DNA from: Salipiger abyssi | Lineage (GTDB): Bacteria; Pseudomonadota; Alphaproteobacteria; Rhodobacterales; Rhodobacteraceae | NCBI RefSeq assembly: GCF_001975705.1 | Contig: NZ_CP015093.1 | Coordinates: 744,001 to 808,000, forward strand | Direction: 5' to 3' | DNA: 64,000 nucleotides | Part shown: positions 42,789 to 51,166 of the stretch, in pieces | Layout of the letters: the number at the start of each line of letters is the position of its first letter | Numbering within the stretch: the stretch's first letter is position 1 | Program-made: the position numbers and the translations under genes | Notes under the pieces: generated by a model | Told to the model about the DNA's origin: nothing | Database searches by the model: none | What the model saw: the letters and a program-made list of their open reading frames with translations, nothing else

Positions 42789-44222
42789 ATGTTCTCCCGC
42801 TACAAGAAAACCGCCGTCAAACAGGCCGTGCCGGTCGCCGAAGCGCCCCGGCCGGCACCGGCTGCCACGGCGACGAAACCCAGCTCGCGCCGCAAGCCGA
42901 TGGCCAAGAAAGCCGCCGAGGTCGAGCCGCAGGACCGCGAAAAGAAACGCAAGGAGCGGTTGGGCGATATCAAGCTCGAACTGCACCGCGCGCTGCTCGA
43001 CAATCTCAACCTCGCGGCCATCGACCAGGCCAGCGAAAAGGAGCTGCGCGAGGAAATCGGCGCCATTGTCGCCGAGACGCTGAACGAAAAAAGCATCGTT
43101 CTGAACCGCGAAGAGCGAACGACGCTGAACCAGGAGCTTTACGACGAGGTCAAGGGGCTCGGCCCGCTGGAAACGCTGCTTCAGGACGACACCGTTTCCG
43201 ATATTCTCGTCAACGGTCCGCACCAGATCTTCATCGAACGCAACGGCAGACTCACGCTCTCGGACGTGGTGTTCAAGGACGAGCGCCACCTGATGCGCAT
43301 CATCGACAAGATCGTCTCGGCCGTTGGCCGGCGCGTCGATGAATCGAACCCCTATGTCGATGCCCGCCTTGCCGACGGCTCGCGTTTCAACGCCATGGTG
43401 CCGCCCATCGCGGTCGACGGCTCGCTGGTGTCGATCCGGAAGTTCAAAAAAGACAAGCTGTCGATCGACGACCTGATCAATTTCGGCGCGTTCAGCGAGG
43501 AAATGGCGGTGTATCTGCAAGCTGCCGTCGCCACCCGGCTGAACGTGATCGTCTCGGGCGGCACCGGTTCGGGCAAGACCACCACGCTCAACGCGCTGTC
43601 CTCCTTCATCGACGACAGCGAGCGGATCCTGACCATCGAGGATACGGCGGAACTCCAGCTCCAGCAGACCCATGTGGGCCGGATGGAAAGCCGACCGCCC
43701 AACGTCGAAGGCAAGGGCGCCGTCACTCCGCGCGACTGTCTCAAGAACGCGCTGCGGATGCGTCCCGACCGTATCATCGTCGGCGAGACGCGCGGCGAGG
43801 AAGTGATCGACATGCTTCAGGCCATGAACACTGGCCATGACGGCTCGATGACCACGATCCACGCCAACTCCGCCCGCGACGGTATCAGCCGGATGGAGAA
43901 CATGATCGCGATGTCCGGTGTGGAGATGCCGCTCAAGGCGATGCGGTCGCAGATCTCTTCGGCCGTGAACCTCATCGTGCAGGCCTCGCGCCTTCAGGAC
44001 GGCTCGCGCCGGATGACCTCGATCACCGAGATCACCGGCATGGAGGGCGATGTGATCTCCATGCAGGAGCTGTTCCGCTTCCAGCGCGTGGGCCTGACCC
44101 CCGACAACAAGATCATCGGCCACTTCACCGCCACCGGCGTGCGCAGCCACTATTCAGAGCGCTTCAAGATGTGGGGCTACGATATCCCGCCGTCGGTATA
44201 CGAACCTTTCCGCCCGGAGTAA
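42789..44222 (+). CDS. cpaF: CpaF/TadA pilus assembly ATPase
   Basis: A 477-residue secretion ATPase with a basic disordered N-terminus (1-55), Walker A 'GGTGSGKTT' (257-265), and 'RMRPDRIIVGETRGEE' with the Walker B and Asp/Glu boxes. A C-terminal histidine-box region contains 'NTGHDGSMTTIHANS'. It powers Tad pilus extension and, in Caulobacter, retraction. It follows cpaE by 15 bases and is followed by tadB after three. Confidence 0.97.
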   Translation: MFSRYKKTAVKQAVPVAEAPRPAPAATATKPSSRRKPMAKKAAEVEPQDREKKRKERLGDIKLELHRALLDNLNLAAIDQASEKELREEIGAIVAETLNEKSIVLNREERTTLNQELYDEVKGLGPLETLLQDDTVSDILVNGPHQIFIERNGRLTLSDVVFKDERHLMRIIDKIVSAVGRRVDESNPYVDARLADGSRFNAMVPPIAVDGSLVSIRKFKKDKLSIDDLINFGAFSEEMAVYLQAAVATRLNVIVSGGTGSGKTTTLNALSSFIDDSERILTIEDTAELQLQQTHVGRMESRPPNVEGKGAVTPRDCLKNALRMRPDRIIVGETRGEEVIDMLQAMNTGHDGSMTTIHANSARDGISRMENMIAMSGVEMPLKAMRSQISSAVNLIVQASRLQDGSRRMTSITEITGMEGDVISMQELFRFQRVGLTPDNKIIGHFTATGVRSHYSERFKMWGYDIPPSVYEPFRPE

Positions 44223-44225
44223 GCC

Positions 44226-45191
44226 ATGCTGTCCGCAGAACTGATCATCTACGGTTTGATCTTCGTCGGCGTCCTCGTACTGGTCGAGGGCGTCTATCTC
44301 GTGGCCTTCGGGCGCACGATCAGCCTCAACAGCCGGGTCAACCGCCGGCTGGAGATGCTCGACAAGAACGTCAACCGCGAAGAGGTGCTCGCCAAGCTCC
44401 GCAAGGAGATGGACCAGCACCTGGAAAGCCGCGGCATCCCGCTCTATTCGCTGCTCGCCGACCGGGCGCAGAAGGCGGCCATCGCCTTCACCCCGAACCA
44501 GCTCATCGGAATCATGGCGGGTGTCAGTGTCTTTGCCTTTCTGGGCCTCACCCTTGGCACCGAGGCCGGCCTGCCCGTGCGTCTGGTGATGGGCGTGGGC
44601 ATGGGCGTCGGCGGCGTGTTCATGTGGGTCAACCACAAGGCCAAGAAACGCCTCGCGCTGATCGAGGAACAGCTTCCCGACGCGGTGGAACTCATGGTGC
44701 GCTCGCTGCGGGTCGGACACCCGTTCAGCTCGGCCATCGCTGTCGTCTCGCGCGAGATCAAGGATCCGCTGGCCACCGAATTCGGCGTCATTTCGGATGA
44801 ATCCACCTATGGCCGCGATATCGGCGAAAGCCTCAAGCACATGGCCGAGCGGCTGGACATGCAGGATCTGCGCTTCCTCGCCGTGGCGGTCTCGATCCAG
44901 CAGCAATCCGGCGGCAACCTCGCCGAGATCCTCGACGGGCTCGCCAAGGTGATCCGCTCGCGTTTCCGGCTGTTCCGCCGGGTCAAGGCGATCACCGCCG
45001 AGGCGCAGTGGTCGGGCAAGTTTCTTTCGGGCTTTCCGGTCGCCGTGCTGCTGATCATCCAGCTGACCGATCCGCATTACTACGACGAGGTGATCGACCA
45101 CCCCTGGTTCATTCCCGCCTGTTTCCTCGTGGCGATCTTCCTGGCGCTGAACGTCATCGTCATGCGGATGCTCGTGAACATCAAAGTCTGA
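44226..45191 (+). CDS. tadB: TadB inner-membrane platform protein
   Basis: A 321-residue protein with a type II secretion F domain: membrane segments near the N-terminus (about 5-25), in the middle (about 95-138) and at the C-terminus. The cytoplasmic loop holds 'LPDAVELMVRSLRVGHPF' near residues 154-171. With TadC it forms the platform turned by CpaF. It is tightly spaced with its neighbours. Confidence 0.95.
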   Translation: MLSAELIIYGLIFVGVLVLVEGVYLVAFGRTISLNSRVNRRLEMLDKNVNREEVLAKLRKEMDQHLESRGIPLYSLLADRAQKAAIAFTPNQLIGIMAGVSVFAFLGLTLGTEAGLPVRLVMGVGMGVGGVFMWVNHKAKKRLALIEEQLPDAVELMVRSLRVGHPFSSAIAVVSREIKDPLATEFGVISDESTYGRDIGESLKHMAERLDMQDLRFLAVAVSIQQQSGGNLAEILDGLAKVIRSRFRLFRRVKAITAEAQWSGKFLSGFPVAVLLIIQLTDPHYYDEVIDHPWFIPACFLVAIFLALNVIVMRMLVNIKV

Positions 45192-45204
45192 AAGGCCGCG
45201 TTCC

Positions 45205-46179
45205 ATGTTCGACACGCTCAATACCATGATCACGGAGGCGCTCGGCCCGGCAGGCCCGCTGATGGTTGTCGCGGGGCTGGCCTTTCTGCTGATCGTCGCC
45301 ACCATCCCGATGCTTCTGAGACAGAAGCCCGACCCGATGGACAAGCTCGCCAAGAGCGGTCGCGCCCGGATGGATGCGGAAACCAAAGCGATTCTGCGCG
45401 ACAACCGCCGCCACGCCAAGCTCAACAAATACGCCCAGTATCTCGAACCGCAAAGCGCCGAGGAGCTTGGCCAGATGCGGCTCAAGCTGTTGCAGGCGGG
45501 CTATCGCACCAAGGATGCGGTGCGGCTCTATTTCCTGGCGCAGATGGTGCTGGGCATCGGGCTGCTGATCGTCGGCACGGTCTATTACTTCCTTTTCAAG
45601 GACGGCCCGGACGCCACGCTGCAAACCAAGCTGATGTATATCATCGGCCCCGGCGCCATTGGCTACCTGGCCCCGAAATACTGGGTCACCAAGCGCGTCG
45701 AGGAACGCAAGAAACAGATCGAAGAGGGCTTTCCCGATGCGCTCGACATGATGCTGGTCTGCGTCGAGGCGGGCCAATCGCTCGACCAGTCCATCGTGCG
45801 CGTGGCACGCGAGATTCGTGCTTCCTATCCCGCCCTGGCCGACGAATTCGAGATCATCAGCCACGAGATGAAGGCCGGTAAGGACAAGCGCAGCGTGCTC
45901 AGCGACATGGGCGAGCGCTGCGGCGTGCAGGACGTTGCCTCTTTTGTCACCGTTCTCAACCAGGCCGCGAGCTTCGGCACCTCGATTGCCGACGCGCTGC
46001 GGGTCTACGCATCGGAAATGCGTGACAAAAGGGTCATGCGTGCCGAAGAAAAGGCAAACAAGCTGCCGACAAAGATGACGCTGACCACTATGATGCTCAC
46101 GGTGCCGCCGCTGCTGATCATCCTTGTGGGTCCGTCGGTGATGAGCATCACACAGCTTGGGAATCTCAGTTTCAACTGA
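45205..46179 (+). CDS. tadC: TadC inner-membrane platform protein
   Basis: A 324-residue type II secretion F-domain protein with membrane segments at about 18-36, 110-155 and 295-315. The central 'FPDALDMMLVCVEAGQSLD' motif is near residues 179-197. It pairs with TadB. It starts 13 bases after tadB and is followed by a TPR lipoprotein gene whose start is four bases after its stop. Confidence 0.95.
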   Translation: MFDTLNTMITEALGPAGPLMVVAGLAFLLIVATIPMLLRQKPDPMDKLAKSGRARMDAETKAILRDNRRHAKLNKYAQYLEPQSAEELGQMRLKLLQAGYRTKDAVRLYFLAQMVLGIGLLIVGTVYYFLFKDGPDATLQTKLMYIIGPGAIGYLAPKYWVTKRVEERKKQIEEGFPDALDMMLVCVEAGQSLDQSIVRVAREIRASYPALADEFEIISHEMKAGKDKRSVLSDMGERCGVQDVASFVTVLNQAASFGTSIADALRVYASEMRDKRVMRAEEKANKLPTKMTLTTMMLTVPPLLIILVGPSVMSITQLGNLSFN

Positions 46180-46183
46180 CGCG

Positions 46184-46741
46184 ATGAAATTCGGCCTGAC
46201 CGCCTGCCTGACACTTCTGCTGCTGGCCGCCTGTTCCACGGGCGGCCCGTTCGCAACCGACGACCCGATCTACGCTCCCGCCATCGACCCCCGCGGCGAG
46301 GCGGTGGACGGGCTGGTTGTGGGCCATCAGCTCATGGAGGCCGGCGAATACGAGCTGGCGCTCGAAGCCTATACCCGCGCCGCCGGCCGGCACGGGCTGA
46401 CCGGCGAGGTCCTTACCTCGCTCGGCTCGGCCAATCTCGGGCTTGGCCGGCTCAATCAGTCGGAGCGGCTGCTGCGCCAGGCGGTGGAGGCCGAACCCGA
46501 ATGGGCCGAGGCCTGGAACAATCTCGGAGTGGTGCTGCTCGAACGCGGCAAGACCGCCGAAGCGGCGGAGGTGTTCCGGCGCGCCTATGCGCTCGACAAT
46601 GGCGAAAGTGACGCAATCCGCGACAATCTGCGCTTGGCGCTCGCAAAAATCGAAAATCCCGGCTATGCTGGCTCCGAACAACAAGATTACAGGCTCGAGC
46701 GGCGGGGGAGCGGAACCTATCTGATCCGTCGCATCGGCTGA
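46184..46741 (+). CDS. tadD: TadD-like TPR lipoprotein
   Basis: A 185-residue lipoprotein (signal ending LLLAAC) with about three tetratricopeptide repeats, clearest at 'PEWAEAWNNLGVVLLERGKT' and the following helix. TadD proteins are needed for Tad pilus assembly, probably as pilotins or scaffolds for the secretin. The ATG at 46184 is chosen over an upstream ATG because it opens directly into the lipoprotein signal. Confidence 0.88.
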   Translation: MKFGLTACLTLLLLAACSTGGPFATDDPIYAPAIDPRGEAVDGLVVGHQLMEAGEYELALEAYTRAAGRHGLTGEVLTSLGSANLGLGRLNQSERLLRQAVEAEPEWAEAWNNLGVVLLERGKTAEAAEVFRRAYALDNGESDAIRDNLRLALAKIENPGYAGSEQQDYRLERRGSGTYLIRRIG

Positions 46742-46771
46742 TGAGGCAAGAGCAGTAAAAGGACGCAACAA

Positions 46772-47632
46772 ATGCGCCACCCTATCCTTGTGATCCTCTG
46801 CGCCGCAGGGGTCGTTACCCTTTCCGCCTGTGAAAAGACGATAGACAAGGACGCGGTCGACCGCGAATTCGCTGGTGTGAACGCCATCGACGGCACCGGC
46901 CTGAACGACGTCATGCTCAAGGCGGCAGACCCCACGGAAGCCGCCGCCTATTTCCAGCGCGCCAACAAGATCGACCCGGGCCGGATCGACCTGATGCGCG
47001 GGCTGGCGCAGTCTCTGGTCCGTGCCAAGCGCAGTCAGGAAGCCACCATCGCCTGGGGCCGCGTCGTGGATCACGAGGACGCCACCAACGAGGACCGCGT
47101 GGCGCTGGCCGATGCGCTGATCCGCAACAACGACTGGGAAAAGGCCGAGCAGGTCCTGACCTCCATCCCGCCGACACACGAGACCTATCAGCGCTACCGG
47201 CTTGAGGCGATGATCGCCGACAGCCACAAGGACTGGAAGAAGGCCGACAGCTTTTACGAAACCGCCGTGGGGCTCACCACCCGTCCCGCGCCGGTGCTCA
47301 ACAACTGGGGCTATTCCAAGCTGAGCCGTGGCGAGTACGCCAGCGCCGAAAAGATGTTCTACGACACGCTGCGCCACGACCCGTCCATGTTCACCGCCAA
47401 GAACAACCTGGTTCTGGCGCGCGGCGCCCAGGGCAACTACACCCTTCCGGTGATGCAAATGACCCAGATCGAGCGCGCCGAGCTGCTGCACACCCTCGGC
47501 CTGTCCGCGATCAAGCGCGGCGATGTCGAGATCGGCAAGGGGCTGCTGCGCGATGCGATCGAAACCCATCCGCAGCACTTCGACGCGGCATCGACGGCGC
47601 TGGCAGCGCTGGAAACCAGTATCTCCAACTGA
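46772..47632 (+). CDS. Second TPR lipoprotein of the Tad locus
   Basis: A 286-residue lipoprotein (signal ending VTLSAC) with TPR-like helices throughout ('EAAAYFQRANKIDPGRIDLM', 'VLNNWGYSKLSRGEYASAEK'). It is distinct from the TadD-like protein just upstream and may be a second scaffold. It starts 30 bases after that gene and ends four bases before the peptidase gene. Confidence 0.9.
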   Translation: MRHPILVILCAAGVVTLSACEKTIDKDAVDREFAGVNAIDGTGLNDVMLKAADPTEAAAYFQRANKIDPGRIDLMRGLAQSLVRAKRSQEATIAWGRVVDHEDATNEDRVALADALIRNNDWEKAEQVLTSIPPTHETYQRYRLEAMIADSHKDWKKADSFYETAVGLTTRPAPVLNNWGYSKLSRGEYASAEKMFYDTLRHDPSMFTAKNNLVLARGAQGNYTLPVMQMTQIERAELLHTLGLSAIKRGDVEIGKGLLRDAIETHPQHFDAASTALAALETSISN

Positions 47633-47636
47633 TCCG

Positions 47637-48134
47637 ATGCTGTCGATTTCCGCCGCCTCCGCGATCTGGTTTGCCCCTTTCGTGATTCCGATCTGTCTCT
47701 ATGTCTGCTTTACCGACATGCGCGAGCTGCGGATCACCAACCAGGCCAACCTGGCGCTGTTCGTGATCTTTGTCGCGGTCGGGCTGATCGCCCTGCCCTT
47801 CGACGCCTATCTCTGGCGCTATACGCATTTCGCCGCGGTTCTGGTTGCCGGCATCGCGCTCAATGCCGGGGGGGTGATGGGCGCGGGCGATGCAAAATTC
47901 GCCGCCGCCGCCGCGCCGCTGGTGCATGTCGGCGATCTGCGCTTTCTGATGGCGCTCTTCGCGGTGACGCTGCTGGCCGCCTTTCTCAGCCATCGCATTG
48001 CGAAATGGTCGGGGCTGCAACGGCTCGCGCCCGAATGGAAAAGCTGGTCGAGCGGCAAGCGCTTTCCCATGGGCCTCGCGCTTGGCGGCACGCTGGCGCT
48101 CTATCTGATCCTGGGGATCTTCTACGGAAGCTGA
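47637..48134 (+). CDS. cpaA: CpaA/TadV prepilin peptidase
   Basis: A 165-residue membrane protein with about five hydrophobic segments and the two catalytic aspartates of the A24 family: 'FTDMRELRI' (after the first segment) and the GxGD motif in 'GVMGAGDAKFAA'. It cleaves the Flp prepilin leader after glycine. It lacks the N-terminal methylase domain of PilD, as expected for TadV. The longer frame from 47523 overlaps the TPR gene and is rejected. Confidence 0.94.
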   Translation: MLSISAASAIWFAPFVIPICLYVCFTDMRELRITNQANLALFVIFVAVGLIALPFDAYLWRYTHFAAVLVAGIALNAGGVMGAGDAKFAAAAAPLVHVGDLRFLMALFAVTLLAAFLSHRIAKWSGLQRLAPEWKSWSSGKRFPMGLALGGTLALYLILGIFYGS

Positions 48135-48246
48135 GGATTTCGGCGCGGGCCGTCACAGGCCGCTGCATTTCCCAAGCCCGGCCCATCTCTTGCCACAAAG
48201 CTGTTGTTTCTTCGGCGGCAACAGATCCGAACAGGGCCTTGCAGAG

Positions 48247-49554
48247 ATGAATATGGAACCCAGCGCCGTCATGGCGCCGCCGCCGCCGAAACGCCTGGAC
48301 GAGATGAACCTCTCGCCGATCTTCATGCGTGACATCATGCTGAAGACCATCTTCCGCAAGAACGCCAACACGGTCACCGATCTGTCCAAGGCGGTCTGTC
48401 TGCCGATGGGCATCACGCAGGAGCTGATCGACCTGGGGCGCTCGCAGGGGCTGCTCGAGGCGATGGGCACGCTCAGCGCCAATGCCGGCAACGAGATGAG
48501 CTATCAGCTTACCGATTCCGGCAAGGCGCGCGCGCTCGACGCGCTGTCGCAGTCGGAATATTTCGGCCCGATGCCGGTGCCGCTCGATCTCTATGCCGAG
48601 CAGGTCAAGCGCCAGTCGATCCGCAATATCCAGATCACCCGCGACCAGCTGCTCGGCGCCATGGGCCATCTGGTGCTGCCCGAACATCTGATCTCGCATC
48701 TCGGCCCCGCCGTCGGCGCCGGGCGCTCGATCCTGATGTACGGCCCTCCGGGCAATGGCAAATCCTCGATTTCCAATGGCATCCGCGACGCCATCGGCGA
48801 CAAGATCTACGTGCCGCGCGCCATCGAATATTCCGGTCAGGTGATCTCGGTCTACGACCCGATCGTGCATTCCGCCGCCGAAACCGCCGAGGACGACCCC
48901 ACACGCCTGCGCCGCAACAACCGGTTCGACACGCGCTATGTGCTCTGCGAGCGCCCCACCGTGATCACCGGCGGCGAGCTGTCGCTCGACATGCTGGATC
49001 TGGTCTATAACCCCACCGCACGGACCTATCAGGCGCCGCTTCAGCTCAAGGCCACGGGCGGCATCTTCATCGTCGACGACCTGGGGCGTCAGGCGGAACC
49101 GCCGCAAAAGCTGGTGAACCGCTGGATCGTGCCGCTGGAGGAAAACAAGGATATCCTCGCGCTGCAATCGGGCGAGAAATTCGAGGTGCCCTTCGACACG
49201 CTTGTGATCTTCTCGACCAACTTCCACCCCAACGAGATCTTCGACAAGGCGGCGCTGCGGAGGATCTTCTTCAAGATCAAGATCGACGGCCCGAACCAGG
49301 AGGATTTCCTCAAGATCTTCGCGCTGGTCGCCCGCAAACGCAAAATGCAGCTCGACGAGGCATCGCTGGTGCACCTGCTCAAGACGAAATATCCCTCGAT
49401 CGACAATGTCTACGCCAACTACCAGCCGCTGTTCCTGATCGACCAGATGATCTCGGTCTGCGACTTCGAAGGCCTGCCCTACAAGATGACGCCCGAGCTG
49501 GTGGATCGCGCCTGGGCGAACATGTTCGTGCGCGACGAGACGATCGTGAAATAA
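48247..49554 (+). CDS. Winged-helix/AAA ATPase at the end of the Tad locus
   Basis: A 435-residue cytoplasmic protein not recognised by name. The N-terminal part (about 20-110) looks like a winged helix, with 'NTVTDLSKAVCLPMGITQEL' and 'YQLTDSGKARALDAL'. An AAA ATPase follows, with Walker A 'GPPGNGKSS' (166-174), Walker B 'GIFIVDDLGRQ' and a sensor-like 'LVIFSTN'. 'ALRRIFFKIKI' is near the arginine-finger position. It lies 112 bases after cpaA in the same direction. The domains suggest regulation or remodelling of pilus components; no function is established here. Confidence 0.88.
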   Translation: MNMEPSAVMAPPPPKRLDEMNLSPIFMRDIMLKTIFRKNANTVTDLSKAVCLPMGITQELIDLGRSQGLLEAMGTLSANAGNEMSYQLTDSGKARALDALSQSEYFGPMPVPLDLYAEQVKRQSIRNIQITRDQLLGAMGHLVLPEHLISHLGPAVGAGRSILMYGPPGNGKSSISNGIRDAIGDKIYVPRAIEYSGQVISVYDPIVHSAAETAEDDPTRLRRNNRFDTRYVLCERPTVITGGELSLDMLDLVYNPTARTYQAPLQLKATGGIFIVDDLGRQAEPPQKLVNRWIVPLEENKDILALQSGEKFEVPFDTLVIFSTNFHPNEIFDKAALRRIFFKIKIDGPNQEDFLKIFALVARKRKMQLDEASLVHLLKTKYPSIDNVYANYQPLFLIDQMISVCDFEGLPYKMTPELVDRAWANMFVRDETIVK

Positions 49555-49589
49555 CGCGGCGCCGGCGCTGCCGCGCCGCGCGCCCCTGT

Positions 49590-49991
49590 TCACTGGATCG
49601 ACAGGTCGAGCTCGTATGCCACGGTCTTGCCGGCGTCCTGGTCATTGCCCATGAGATAGACGCGAATGGTGTAAGTGCCCTTCTCGGGCAATTCGACCGT
49701 CGTCGCGTTGCCGTTGATCGAGCTGTTATAAATCGCCACGTTGTCGCTGCCGGGCGGCAGGATGTTGAAATAGGCCGAGCCGGAACTGTCGAGCTCGACG
49801 AACATCTCCTGCCCCTGCCCGGCGCCCAGCCTGTAATCGTGGTAATCGTGCCCCGTCACCTCGCCGCCGACATGCGTGCCGTACTGCCCTTTCGGGAAAT
49901 GCACATCGCTGACCATCTGCGCCGCCGCCAGCGCCGGCCATGCCGTAACCAGCGCCATGCCGAGCGCCAAAGACCTGATATTGCGTTTCAT
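49590..49991 (-). CDS. PliG-like periplasmic lysozyme inhibitor (probable)
   Basis: A 133-residue exported protein with a signal peptide (1-24, ending LAAAQ). The mature part matches the pattern of g-type lysozyme inhibitors: 'GEVTGHDYHDYRLGAGQGQ', a 'YFNILPPGSDN' turn and the 'GTYTIRVYLMGN' strand. PliG proteins protect the cell wall from animal g-type lysozyme. The family match is from motif memory, so another role for this small beta-sandwich is possible. It converges with the AAA ATPase gene. Confidence 0.68.
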   Translation of the reverse strand: MKRNIRSLALGMALVTAWPALAAAQMVSDVHFPKGQYGTHVGGEVTGHDYHDYRLGAGQGQEMFVELDSSGSAYFNILPPGSDNVAIYNSSINGNATTVELPEKGTYTIRVYLMGNDQDAGKTVAYELDLSIQ

Positions 49992-50176
49992 CCTGTCTCC
50001 TCCCCTTCCGTTTCGGAAGCCGATCATACCCCGTTTCGGCGCCGTCACGAACGAAAATCATCGGCACGTATCGGGACGAGCAGCACCTCTGGCGACTGGC
50101 GGCGTTTTGGCGCGGAAACCCGCATTTTTCCGCTTGACGGTTCGCCCCCGCTATCATACCCACCGCTCCACGGTTT

Positions 50177-50253
50177 GGCGGAGTAGCTCAGTTGGTTAGA
50201 GCAGCGGAATCATAATCCGCGTGTCGGGGGTTCAAGTCCCTCCTCCGCTACCA
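50177..50253 (+). tRNA. tRNA-Met (CAT), elongator
   Basis: A 77-base cloverleaf with anticodon CAT at 50211-50213, a T-loop containing GTTCAAGTC, a seven-pair acceptor stem (first pair G-T) and an encoded CCA end (50251-50253). The first base is G and the anticodon stem lacks the three G-C pairs of initiator tRNA, so it is the elongator. Confidence 0.96.
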
Positions 50254-50454
50254 TTTCCCCCCCGAAAATCTTTGTTCGCGAGCTTCGCAAGTCGCGCTGT
50301 CCGGCGCCAAGTCGGTCAAATCGCCTTTTGCGGACGCGATCACGCTTGCCCGATGCCCGTGCTCGCGCCGACACCCGGATGCCGCAACCATGCCGCAGGT
50401 GTCCACAGACCCCACCGGCTTGACAATGCGGCGCAATCGGGCGCAACTGCCGGC

Positions 50455-50645
50455 ACGCTGGTGCCTGTGAGAACAGGTGAAAAGGGAATGTGCCAGCCCG
50501 GGCAACCGGGTCAAGCACAGCCGCCCCCGCGACCGTGACCGGAGAGGTCGCCCAAAGCCACTGGCATCGTGCCGGGAAGGATGGGCAACCGCAGGAGAGG
50601 CCGAAAGGCGCTCTGAAATCCGCAAGCCGGGAGACCTGCCAGCGT
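50455..50645 (+). promoter_or_regulatory. Cobalamin (B12) riboswitch
   Basis: The closing stem pairs ACGCTGG (50455-50461) with CCAGCGT (50639-50645). Inside are GGTGAAAAGGGAA (50476-50488), the conserved 'GCCGCCCCCGCGACCGTGA' core (from 50519), GCCACTGG, and the B12 box AGCCGGGAGACCTGCC (50625-50640). It precedes the DUF1636-cobW-cobN operon and should lower its expression when adenosylcobalamin is present. About 200 bases between the tRNA and this element show no gene. Confidence 0.96.
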
Positions 50646-50725
50646 AAGACGACTTGCAACCGGACGGGGTGTTCCGGTGTCGGGAACGCTGTTCGCGAAC
50701 GGACTCCTCCCGCCATCTGACCCGC

Positions 50726-50744
50726 GTCCCATGATACATGGGAC
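50726..50744 (+). promoter_or_regulatory. Ribosome-site hairpin, probable riboswitch output
   Basis: A perfect 8-pair hairpin, GTCCCATG-ATA-CATGGGAC. Its right arm contains the GGGA likely used as ribosome-binding site for the ATG at 50753 and covers the ATG at 50738. It lies 80 bases after the B12 box and fits translational control. Confidence 0.7.
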
Positions 50745-50752
50745 CGAACAAC

Positions 50753-51166
50753 ATGACAGACGCGGCCCTATCGCCGCCCGCGCAGACCGAGCTGCTGGTC
50801 TGCATCAAATGCCGCCGTGGCGGCGCGGCGCCGGCGGATGCGCGCCGGCCCGGACGCCGGCTCTATGACAGGCTGAGCGACGCAACGCTGCCCGAGGGCG
50901 TCACGCTGCGCGCCGTCGACTGCATGCAGAACTGCGATCACGGTTGCAGCGTCGCCCTGCGCGGCGGCACGCGCTGGACCTATCTCTACGGCAATCTCGA
51001 CGAGGGCGGCCCGCTGGAGCCGCTGCTCGACGGGCTGGAGCGCTACCACGCCACGGCTGACGGGCTGATCCCCTGGCGCCAGCGTCCGGAGCATTTCAAG
51101 CGCAACTGCATCGCCCGCATTCCCCCCGCCGTCTTTTCCGATCCGCTTCAGGAGGCCGACCAATGA
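50753..51166 (+). CDS. DUF1636 cysteine-rich protein of the cob operon
   Basis: A 137-residue protein with a C-X2-C pair (Cys17, Cys20) and 'DCMQNCDHGCSVALR' with C-X3-C-X3-C (Cys57, 61, 65), the DUF1636 pattern. The spacing recalls thioredoxin-fold [2Fe-2S] ferredoxins, so it may carry a cluster or metal. It is the first gene behind the B12 riboswitch and overlaps the cobW start. It may supply electrons or cobalt to the pathway, by inference only. ATG 50738 is an alternative start inside the hairpin. Confidence 0.85.
   Translation: MTDAALSPPAQTELLVCIKCRRGGAAPADARRPGRRLYDRLSDATLPEGVTLRAVDCMQNCDHGCSVALRGGTRWTYLYGNLDEGGPLEPLLDGLERYHATADGLIPWRQRPEHFKRNCIARIPPAVFSDPLQEADQ

Noticed and set aside
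50177..50253. tRNA-Ile (CAT, lysidine-modified) or initiator tRNA for the CAT tRNA
   Set aside because: The overall sequence follows the alphaproteobacterial elongator tRNA-Met. The initiator's first-pair mismatch and three G-C pairs in the anticodon stem are absent.
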